The position numbers were made by a program, and so were the translations under genes. DNA of 64,000 nt from Amycolatopsis australiensis (GTDB taxonomy: Bacteria; Actinomycetota; Actinomycetes; Mycobacteriales; Pseudonocardiaceae), in contig NZ_FPJG01000006.1 of assembly GCF_900119165.1 (NCBI RefSeq), positions 7,168,001 through 7,232,000 on the forward strand, read 5' to 3'. The notes below the pieces were generated by a model. That model made no database searches, was not told the DNA's origin, and saw nothing but the letters and a program-made list of their open reading frames with translations. Shown here in pieces: positions 39,733-47,377 of the stretch (position 1 is its first letter; each line of letters opens with the position of its first letter).

Positions 39733-42189
39733 TCAGCGGCTGCCCGTGCCGATTCCGCCCACCGAGACGTTCTGGCGCAGCACGAGGTCGGCCGACGAGG
39801 GTCCGGCGTACACCGTCCTGCTGCCGGTGCCGAGCTGGAACGACCGCGTCTCCGAGTTCCACGAACTCAGCTGCGCGGGGTCGACGGTGATCTTCACCCG
39901 GGTCGACGCCCCGGGGGCCAGCGTGATCTTCGTGTAGCCGGCCAGTGAGAAAGCCGCTTGCGGCATCCGGAGTGCCGGGCTTGGGCCGACGTACACCTGG
40001 GGCACGTCGGATCCCGTGCGATCGCCGATGTTCTGCACCGTGAGCGAGGCCACCAGGGTCTGGCCATTCCAGACGGTGCTCAGGTCACTGTAGGCGAACT
40101 TCGTGTAGCCCAGCCCGAACCCGAACGGGAACAACGGCTTGACCTGCTGCGCGGCGAACCAGCGATAACCGGTGTAGATGCCCTCCGAGTACTGCACCTG
40201 CCTGTCCACGCCAGGGAACCGGCGCTTGTCGCCGCCGATCGCGGTGGCATCCGTCGCGGTCGGGAACGTCTGGCTGAGCCGGCCTGCCGGTTCCGAGTCG
40301 CCGAACAGCAACGCCGCCGCAGCAGCCGCCCCCTCCTGACCGGGGTACCACATCTGCAGCACCGACCGGACCTTCGGCAGCCACGGCATGGTCACCGCCG
40401 ATCCGGTTTCCAGCACCACAACGGTGTTCGGGTTCGCCGAAGCGATCGCGTCGATCAGTTCGTCTTGGTAGTCGGGCAGGGTCAACGTGGTCCGATCCGT
40501 GCCTTCGGCGTCGTCGTCGGACGCGAACACGATGGCGGTCTTCGCCTTCTTCGCCGCCTCAACCGCCGGCTGGAAGAACTCCTGCACCTGGTTGGGGGTC
40601 ACCCAGCGCGGAACCACTTGGAGGTCGCCGGAACCGACGCCGGGCAGCCGGGTGATGCCGATCGTATGGGACCCGGCGTTCAGGTGCAGCCGCATGATGC
40701 CCGGCACCGACGAGGTGAAGAACTGGGTCGTACCGTCGAGCGTGAGCAGGGCCAGCCCGCTGCCGGACACTCCCATGGTGAAGCGGTAGTCGCCGGTGAC
40801 CGAAACGGTGAGGCTGCCGCGGTAGTCGGTCGAGCCGTCGGCGGCCAGCCGGACCGTGCCGTCCGCCGCGAACGGCGGCGCCGGAGTGAACGACGCGGCC
40901 GGGATCGGCGTGCCGACCAGGTCGATGCCCGGCGTGTAGGACACCGTGCCGGTGCCCGCGCGGGTGCTGATCGTCTGCCGCGGCGCGACCGCGGTGTCCG
41001 GCACGACCTGGGAACTGCCACCGCCACCGATCTTCGGAGTGTTCGCCGCCGGACCGATCAACGCGATGCTGCTCGCGTTCGCCCCGGTGAGCGGGAGCAT
41101 GCCGTCGACGTTCCGCAGCAGCACGGACCCCCGTTCGGCGACCGACTTGGCCACCTTCGCCGCATCGGCCGCGTCCCGCACCGGCCGGGCCGGGGCCGGA
41201 TCGTCGAGCAGATGGAACCGCGCCATCTGGGTGAGGATCCTGGTGACCGCGGTGTCCAAAGTGGACAACGGGACGGTACCGGCGGTGATGGCATTCTTCA
41301 GTGCCCCGCCATAGAACTTCTCGGTGGGCATCTCCTGGTCCAGGCCTTTGGTGATTGCGTCGGTGGACGCGGTGGCCTGCCAGTCGGACAGAACCCAGCC
41401 CTGGAACGCCCACTGGCGGCGGAGGATCTCGTTCATCAGCTCCGGACTGCCGCACGACGGCGTGCCGTTCACCTTGTTGTAGGCGCACATTACCGAAGCC
41501 ACTCCCGCGTCGACCGCGGCCTTGAACGGCGGGAGCTCGATCTCGTGCAGCGTCTGGTCGTCGATGACGGCGTCGAGCGTCAGGCGATCGGTTTCCTGGT
41601 TGTTGACCGCGAGGTGCTTCATCGTGGCCATCGCGCCCTGACTCTGCACGCCGGTGATTTCACCGCTCGCCGTGCGCGAGCTGACCAGCGGGTCTTCGCT
41701 GAACGTCTCGAAGTTGCGCCCTGCCTGCGGCACCCGAATCGAGTTCGCCATCGGGGCGAGCACGACGTCCTGGCCCAGCGCACGCGCCTCCTTGCCCAGC
41801 ACGGCACCGTATTGGGTGGCGAGGTTCTGGTCGAAGGAGGACGCCAGCGCGACCGGAGCGGGCATCGCGGTCGCGTGCTTGGCCAGCCGGACCCCCGCCG
41901 AACCGTCGGCGAACCTCAGCGGCGGGATCTTCAGTCTCGGCACTCCGGGGATGTACCCGGATTCACCGAGCGAGTTCGGATCGGTAGCACCAGTGACGAA
42001 GGACAGTTTTTCGTCCAGGGTCATCTGCGCGACCAGCTCCTGTGCCCTCGCCCGGGTCGAGGCCAGACCGTCACCCTGCTGCGCCGAGGCCGGCGCGGCC
42101 ATGACAACGGTCATAAGCAGCCCCACGCCACTCGCGGTCAGTGCGGTCCGCCGAGACGGTCTGCCGAAAAGTGTGTTCGATCGTTCCAT
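39733..42189 (-). CDS. Secreted GH3 beta-glucosidase, macrolide-reactivating type (OleR/DesR/EryBI-like)
   Basis: 818 residues. The N-terminus is a signal peptide: RR at 13-14, a hydrophobic stretch 17-33 and a likely cut after PASA-Q at 36, so it acts outside the cell. The GH3 N-terminal domain (50-330) includes KHLAVNNQE at 191-199 and the nucleophile Asp269 in GWVLSDWQA. A PA14-like insert lies at roughly 410-545, the second GH3 domain follows (DDDAEGTDRTTL, WYPGQEG), and an Fn3-like domain (700-800) ends the protein. In other macrolide producers an enzyme of this architecture removes the protective glucose after export. Here it sits near an OleI-like transferase and diverges from an ABC exporter, which supports that role. 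Confidence 0.88.
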   Translation of the reverse strand: MERSNTLFGRPSRRTALTASGVGLLMTVVMAAPASAQQGDGLASTRARAQELVAQMTLDEKLSFVTGATDPNSLGESGYIPGVPRLKIPPLRFADGSAGVRLAKHATAMPAPVALASSFDQNLATQYGAVLGKEARALGQDVVLAPMANSIRVPQAGRNFETFSEDPLVSSRTASGEITGVQSQGAMATMKHLAVNNQETDRLTLDAVIDDQTLHEIELPPFKAAVDAGVASVMCAYNKVNGTPSCGSPELMNEILRRQWAFQGWVLSDWQATASTDAITKGLDQEMPTEKFYGGALKNAITAGTVPLSTLDTAVTRILTQMARFHLLDDPAPARPVRDAADAAKVAKSVAERGSVLLRNVDGMLPLTGANASSIALIGPAANTPKIGGGGSSQVVPDTAVAPRQTISTRAGTGTVSYTPGIDLVGTPIPAASFTPAPPFAADGTVRLAADGSTDYRGSLTVSVTGDYRFTMGVSGSGLALLTLDGTTQFFTSSVPGIMRLHLNAGSHTIGITRLPGVGSGDLQVVPRWVTPNQVQEFFQPAVEAAKKAKTAIVFASDDDAEGTDRTTLTLPDYQDELIDAIASANPNTVVVLETGSAVTMPWLPKVRSVLQMWYPGQEGAAAAAALLFGDSEPAGRLSQTFPTATDATAIGGDKRRFPGVDRQVQYSEGIYTGYRWFAAQQVKPLFPFGFGLGYTKFAYSDLSTVWNGQTLVASLTVQNIGDRTGSDVPQVYVGPSPALRMPQAAFSLAGYTKITLAPGASTRVKITVDPAQLSSWNSETRSFQLGTGSRTVYAGPSSADLVLRQNVSVGGIGTGSR

Positions 42190-42582
42190 GATTCGCTCGC
42201 AAACAAAATCGAATTCCCCAATGCGCCAAGCCCGACAGCCCCGGCACGGCCCGGCGCGGTCTTTGCCCGAAGACCACCGCGGCGACGTCCCGGACAGCGG
42301 CGAAATCAGTGCCCCCAGCACAGCCGGGTCATTCGGACCCGGCGGGCGCATGTTACCTCGTGGCATCGCCGCCCGCCCCACGTTCGCGCTGATTCTCAGG
42401 GGCCCCGCAACGCCCGCGGCGCCGAAAATAGGGGTACCGCCAACCGCAGCCCCTATCCTCGCCGGACCGCCTTCCACGGCCTTCCGGTGCCCGCTACCGT
42501 CGAAACGACTCGTTTCGGCCCGGTCTTTCCGCACCGGCTGGATTTCCGCCCGAGGGGGCCCGATGAACGCCCGGCCGACGAA
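42190..42582. promoter_or_regulatory. Divergent promoter region between glucosidase and ABC exporter
   Basis: 393 bp with no recognised gene. It holds an inverted repeat ATAGGGG (42428-42434) / CCCCTAT (42450-42456), which contains the same CCCCTA core as the direct repeats elsewhere in the cluster; the minus strand reads TACCCCTAT. Confidence 0.4.
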
Positions 42583-43527
42583 GTGTTGAGCGACGCGATC
42601 ACGGTCACCGCGGTGGTCAAGCGGTTCCCGCAGGCGATGTCCCCTTCGCTCGACAGGGTGAGTTTCCGGGTGGCGCCTGGCGAAGTGTTCGGGGTGCTCG
42701 GATTCGCCGGAGCGGGCAAGAGCACTGTTCTCGGCGTGCTGGCCACCCGGCTGCGGCCGACCGGCGGCCGGGTGCTGGTCGGCGGGACCGACGTGGCCGC
42801 CCACCCGGTCCTGGCCCGGCGGTCGCTCGCACTGCTGCCCGGCCACACCACGCTCGACCCTGCCGCGACGACCCGGCAGAACCTGCTCGCTCACGCGACC
42901 TATCACCTCATCTCCCGGCCGGTCCGGGAGCGCCGCGCGGACCAGCTGCTCGAATCACTCGAACTCCGGCCCGTGGCCGATGCGCGAGCGGGCTCGCTCA
43001 CACCGGGCGAGGCGCTGCGGGTGATGCTGGCCCGTGCGCTGATGCACGATCCACGCGTCCTGCTCGTTGACGAGCCCCGCGCGACGAACGCGGCAGCGCG
43101 GGGTTTCCTGCGCGACCGGATCGTCGAGCTCAAACGAGAGGGTGTGACGGTGGTGCTGGCTTCTCGGGAACTGAACGAGATCGAGGGCATCTGCGACCGA
43201 GTCGCCGTGCTCGACCGGGGCAAGCTGGTGGCGACGGGCAAACCCGCCACCCTGATCGATCGGCCGCGGACGCTGGTGCTCACCGTGCAGCTCCGAGGTG
43301 TCTGCGCCGAGGAGGTGGCCTCGATGCTGGGCAGGATGCGGTCGGTCCGCGCCGTCGAGCGGTCCCCGGCGGAAGACACGACGCTGCGGTTCCGACTGCG
43401 CTGCGACGAAGATCCGGCGAGGCTGCTGGCGGAGGCCGTCGAGGTACTCGGCTACGTCGGTGTCACGACCATCAGCGCGCTGTGCGGCCAGGTGACGCTG
43501 GCCGATGTGATGGAGGATCTTAAATGA
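42583..43527 (+). CDS. ABC transporter ATP-binding protein (DrrA-like)
   Basis: 314 residues. The GTG at 42583 is chosen because protein-like sequence begins there; a TTG at 42586 is possible, and the ATG at 42563 is out of frame. Walker A is GFAGAGKST near residue 46, the signature region SLTPGEALRVMLARAL, and Walker B VLLVDEP. The signature lacks the standard SGGQ, and after Walker B the usual TxGLDP D-loop is degenerate (RATNAAAR). The following permease overlaps by four bases (ATGA), so the two are translationally coupled. Likely export of the macrolide or its glucoside; substrate inferred from position. Confidence 0.85.
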   Translation: MLSDAITVTAVVKRFPQAMSPSLDRVSFRVAPGEVFGVLGFAGAGKSTVLGVLATRLRPTGGRVLVGGTDVAAHPVLARRSLALLPGHTTLDPAATTRQNLLAHATYHLISRPVRERRADQLLESLELRPVADARAGSLTPGEALRVMLARALMHDPRVLLVDEPRATNAAARGFLRDRIVELKREGVTVVLASRELNEIEGICDRVAVLDRGKLVATGKPATLIDRPRTLVLTVQLRGVCAEEVASMLGRMRSVRAVERSPAEDTTLRFRLRCDEDPARLLAEAVEVLGYVGVTTISALCGQVTLADVMEDLK

Positions 43528-44315
43528 CCGCCCGCGTACGCTTGTCTGCCGGCGCTCTGTCCTTTCTGGCCATGCTGAGGAACGACATCGAAGCCGGTGT
43601 CCGGCACTGGCGGCAATTCCTGGCCCGGACGCTCCTGCTGCCACCGAGTGTGCTCTTCGTGTTCGGCAGGCTGCTCCCCGATCTCGGCTACGTCAGCGGC
43701 GGTTACGCGAACGTCCTCTTCCCGGGCCTCGTCGCGGCGAGTGCGTTCATCGGCGCGCTGCACGGGACGGCGTTACCGCTCGCCGTGGACTTCAGCTGGA
43801 CCAGGGAGATCGAGAACCGCCTGCTGGCACCGCTGGACACCCGCCTGATCGCGCTGGAGAAGGTCCTGCTCGGCGCGCTCCGCGGGCTGCTGAGTGCGGC
43901 GCTGGTAGTGCCGGCCGGGTTCGTCGCGCTGGGCGGAGTGCAGTGGCCGCTCGCCTCGGCGCCCGCCGCGTCCGGCATCCTGTTGCTCGGCGCGCTCACC
44001 GGCGCGGCGACCGGGCTGGCGCTCGGCAGCCTGGTGACTCCCTGCCGGGTGATGACAGTGTTCGGTGCCGCGTTGCCGCCGCTCGCGTTCACCGGCTGCA
44101 TCCATTTCCCGCTGGACCGGCTGGCGGGCATACCGTGGTTCCGGGCGGTCTGCGCGGTCAACCCGCTGACCTACGTGGCAGAAGGACTTCGTGCCGCACT
44201 GCTGCCCGACGAAGCAGCGATCACCGTGCTGCCGGCCATCGCGGTCCTGACCGGTGTCCTCGCGGTCGCCGGGCTGGCCGGCGTGCTGGGATTCCACCGA
44301 CGCGCGCACGCGTGA
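43524..44315 (+). CDS. ABC-2 type permease (DrrB-like)
   Basis: 263 residues with about six hydrophobic membrane segments. The ABC-2 pattern is visible: an N-terminal amphipathic region (MLRNDIEAGVRHWRQFLART), the motif FSWTREIENRLLAPL and a C-terminal NPLTYVAEGLRAALLP. It overlaps the ATPase stop by four bases. Together they form a half-size exporter that would assemble as a dimer of ATPase and permease, as in daunorubicin-type resistance. Confidence 0.88.
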   Translation: MTARVRLSAGALSFLAMLRNDIEAGVRHWRQFLARTLLLPPSVLFVFGRLLPDLGYVSGGYANVLFPGLVAASAFIGALHGTALPLAVDFSWTREIENRLLAPLDTRLIALEKVLLGALRGLLSAALVVPAGFVALGGVQWPLASAPAASGILLLGALTGAATGLALGSLVTPCRVMTVFGAALPPLAFTGCIHFPLDRLAGIPWFRAVCAVNPLTYVAEGLRAALLPDEAAITVLPAIAVLTGVLAVAGLAGVLGFHRRAHA

Positions 44316-45477
44316 AACCTCCGCACGCCGACCAGGTCCGGCTTGGACGCCGGCTACGGCGAAGAGCAAGCTCGCGCGCAGCTTCTCCCCGGGTGATGCG
44401 ATCGAGTACTCCCGCACCACGCCGCACCGGCGAGCAGGCCGTCGGTGCGCTCCGGATCGAGCCCAGGCAGCGTCCTGGAATCCACCGACTGGAGCAGCCC
44501 CGGCGATCAGCATTTCTTTCGTCATTCCGAGTTTGCGTATGGCAGAGCTGGTTTTCGCCACCCAGCCTCCGAACGCGTCGATGTTCGGTCAGTAGTCCGG
44601 AACTGGTGTCGCTGGGCCCGTCGGCCCGGTCGAGCTCGAGAACTCCCACCACTTCGACGATCCGGTCCCTGGAGGTGACCGTGATTCGGCACATGTCAGC
44701 CGGCCCGCGGCGCGAACGCGGGCCAGGATTTCCGGCGACGATGCGCTCGACTTCCCGCCAGCCGCTTGCCAGTCCGGCAGGCCGAGGACGGCCCGGCGAG
44801 CGCTCTCCCGTAGGCGTGCGCCAGTGCCCGCCTCGGCGACGGCAGCCAGGCCGGCAGCGGTTCGGCGACGCGCCGGGCATTGCGCGGCTTCCCCTCCCCA
44901 CGAGCACACCACCATCTGCGGCCGCTGCGCCGGACTCCGCCGGCATCGGATCCCAGGTGGCGAACCTACCTCTGTCCGGTTCATGTCAACGTGTCGGCCA
45001 ACGGCACGAACTTCTCCGAGCGCGAGGGCGAAGCGTTGCCACTGGCCAGGACCCACACTGAACCCCGTTTCGACGCCGCTGGCCCGTGCCGGCGGCCGAG
45101 GCATCCGTTCGTGGGTGGAACCCTCGCAGAGCGAGCGGCGACCGCTCAGCGCGCCAAGCCCTTCCCTGGATAGCGATGCTTGTCCTGAGTTCACCCAGGC
45201 CCCCCAAAAAACCTATTCTTCCCGTTACAGTCGGCGCTCACCTGGCGCGGTGTCCGCGGCCCACACGGCACATCGCGGCGCCGGCCAGCCGGAGGCCGGT
45301 GCGCTGAGGGGTGGGGCAAAACTCCACCCCGGAACTCCCGTCAGCTCCACTACCGCGACGTCCGGCCGGCGATTAGATTGGTGCTGCTCCGAGCCGTTGA
45401 CGCGCATACCGGCCGAGCACCGCCAGCCGTTCGATGTGCAAGCAATCCGCGCGTCCGTGTACCCAAAGGATGAAACT
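44316..45477. other. About 1.16 kb without a convincing gene
   Basis: Open frames exist on both strands but none has recognisable domains, and neighbouring frames read different short protein-like snatches, as in decayed coding DNA. One fragment (minus strand, near 44600-44750) might be a remnant, but I cannot name it. Near the right end is the palindromic motif described at 45308-45330. Confidence 0.4.
45308..45330. promoter_or_regulatory. GGGTGGGG...CTCCACCC palindromic element upstream of a membrane protein gene
   Basis: GGGGTGG at 45308-45314 faces CCACCCC at 45324-45330, about 150 bp upstream of the 45478 start. A near copy in opposite orientation is found at 46046-46065, upstream of the next membrane protein gene. 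Confidence 0.45.
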
Positions 45478-45942
45478 GTGACCATTCCCAGCGGCTCTCA
45501 GGGAGCATTACGGCGTGTGGTCTTTCTCATGTACCTCAATCTCGCGATCAGTTTGGCCGTCGGTGTCTTTACGTACCTCCACTTCCAGGAGGTCGTCGAC
45601 TACCAGCTGGCGCACCTGCCGGCTCCGCCGAAAGACGTCGAGAAAACCCGTGACACTCTGACCAAGCTCACCTGGATCCGCTTGGGCGTGGTCGTCGCGC
45701 TGGCCGTCGTCTACATGAGGATCGCCCGAAGCCTGCCTCTGAGGCGCCGCCGCACCTACGTCCGGCTCTTCGTACTCACCCTCGGCGGGTGCATCGCGAT
45801 GGCGTACCTGGTGATCGCCGGCGGCTCTCCGGACTGGACCCGTGCTGCCCAGACGTTGCAGGGCGTGGTTCTGCTGGCACTGTTCTTCACATTGCTGGGA
45901 TCGGACTGCCGGGCACACTTCTTCGCGAAAGCAGCCAGATAA
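45478..45942 (+). CDS. Small integral membrane protein of unknown function
   Basis: 154 residues; GTG start with AAAGGA eight bases upstream. Four hydrophobic segments (about residues 13-33, 63-80, 92-112 and 121-138) are separated by short basic loops. Residues 40-62 form a charged stretch (LPAPPKDVEKTRDTLTKL) likely outside the first pair of helices. No family is recognised. It may share regulation with the membrane protein at 46172, since both have a GGGTGG...CCACCC element upstream. Confidence 0.75.
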   Translation: MTIPSGSQGALRRVVFLMYLNLAISLAVGVFTYLHFQEVVDYQLAHLPAPPKDVEKTRDTLTKLTWIRLGVVVALAVVYMRIARSLPLRRRRTYVRLFVLTLGGCIAMAYLVIAGGSPDWTRAAQTLQGVVLLALFFTLLGSDCRAHFFAKAAR

Positions 45943-46045
45943 CCAGCCGTCCGGGCGGGTTCGCGGAAGTCGCAGTTCAGCGGCAGGAGCCGGCCGCGGG
46001 GAGCGCCGGAGTCACCGCCGCCGTCGGCGCGGATGGGGCCGGCCA

Positions 46046-46065
46046 GGGTGGAGCTAACCCCACCC
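46046..46065. promoter_or_regulatory. GGGTGG...CCACCC element upstream of the VC0807-like gene
   Basis: GGGTGG at 46046-46051 faces CCACCC at 46060-46065. Read on the minus strand it aligns with the element at 45308-45330 over GGGTGGGG, a variable centre and CTCCACCC. It lies 107 bp before the next start codon. Confidence 0.45.
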
Positions 46066-46171
46066 GTATCAGAGAGATAGGCGCATTGCCGCCGCGCGCA
46101 CCACCCCTTAGCCTTCAATGGCCGGGCCGGGGCACGTCCCACCGGAACTCAGAGGATCGGAGCTGGAGAAA

Positions 46172-46921
46172 GTGACCGACGGAAACAACCACCCCAACCC
46201 GCGTAAGGCGACGACCGACGGTCAGCAGGCTCCGGAGTTTCCGGCCGATGCCACCGAAGAAGAAAAGTTGCACGCCGCCGCGGCGCGCCGCAAGTTCCTC
46301 ATCTCGGTCATCACCGGCCTAGGCGCTCCGCTCGCTTTGTACTACGGCCTGCGCGCGCTCGAGTTCTCTCCGCTCGTGGCGCTGGTGATCAGTGTCGTGC
46401 CCGCGATCATTTCCGTTCTGTACAAGCTCATGAAGGAAGGGAAGCCCGACGCGATCGCCATGTTCACGATCGCGATGCTCGTCATCGGCACCGTGCTCAC
46501 GCTGGTCACCGGAGATCCCCGCTTCATCTTCGCCAAGAGCGGGGTCGTCACCGGCGTGATTGGGTTGTTCGTGCTGGCGACGACCCCCCGGCGGCCTGCC
46601 ATCTTCCAGGGCATCATGAACCTGCAGCCGTCCGCCGCCGGCGTGGCCAAATGGGAAGCGAACTGGGCGAACTCGCCGGAAATCCGGCAGACCATGCGCG
46701 GCGTGAACGTCATCTGGGGTCTGGGCCTGCTGCTGGACGGGATCGTCCGCATCACCTTCGCCTACATGCTCCCGATCGACTCCGTCCCCGGATTGACCTT
46801 GATCCAGTTCATCGTGGCGATCGTGCTGATCCAGATCGTGAGCAGGCGCTACGGTCGCTGGAACCTGGCCCGCAAGGGGCTTCGCCTGAATCGCAACGAC
46901 CTGGTCCCGCTGCACCAATGA
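46172..46921 (+). CDS. VC0807-like multi-pass membrane protein
   Basis: 249 residues; GTG with GGAG four bases upstream. The hydrophilic N-terminus (1-45) is followed by a run of hydrophobic segments. The pattern of paired helices, the RPAIFQGIMN-like loop and a C-terminal basic tail resemble the VC0807 / intracellular-septation-like family of actinobacterial membrane proteins. The biochemical role is unknown. It follows another membrane protein gene and converges on the LAL regulator. Confidence 0.7.
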   Translation: MTDGNNHPNPRKATTDGQQAPEFPADATEEEKLHAAAARRKFLISVITGLGAPLALYYGLRALEFSPLVALVISVVPAIISVLYKLMKEGKPDAIAMFTIAMLVIGTVLTLVTGDPRFIFAKSGVVTGVIGLFVLATTPRRPAIFQGIMNLQPSAAGVAKWEANWANSPEIRQTMRGVNVIWGLGLLLDGIVRITFAYMLPIDSVPGLTLIQFIVAIVLIQIVSRRYGRWNLARKGLRLNRNDLVPLHQ

Positions 46922-47377
46922 CCAGCCACCAGCCAGCAGCGACCCCCGGGCGAAGACCCGGCCGGGCGCTACCGCACAGGCGCTTCCGACCTGATTCGCC
47001 GCCCTTCGCCGCACGGCAAGGGCGGCGAATCTCGTTGCCGTTCAGCGCGGGTAGTTCACAAGAACGGGTGGGCGGACCGGGGAGTGAACCACGACGCGAA
47101 ATCGGCGTTCGTAACAGGCACACGCCGCGGTGTCCGGGGCGCGGAACCCCAATAACCCGTGGGCACTCCCGGCCGGTGCGGCGGGCGCGGCTCCGTTCCG
47201 CTTCCCGGGACGGACCGGTATTCCGGAAGCACGCACGGCGATGCCACGACCGGAAAGCCGGTCGTGGCATCGCTGCTGCACGGCAAGGTTGCTCGGTCAG
47301 CCGGGAGGGAACCTGCAGAACCTCTTGCTCCGGCCGAAGCCGGCCCGGACACAGCAGCCCGGGCCGCCCCGCACGCT
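46922..47377. other. Convergent intergenic region
   Basis: 456 bp between the membrane protein and LAL stops. Apart from the strong hairpin at 47238-47273 I see no gene or repeat. Confidence 0.6.
47238..47273. terminator. Strong bidirectional terminator hairpin
   Basis: A perfect 16-bp stem (47238-47253 with 47258-47273) closes on an AAAG tetraloop. It sits between two convergent genes, 105 bp beyond the LAL stop codon. Confidence 0.9.

Noticed and set aside
44221..45194. Possible minus-strand genes between the permease and the small membrane protein
   Set aside because: Composition is Arg/Gly-rich, no family is visible and neighbouring frames share pieces, so I treat it as non-coding or decayed.
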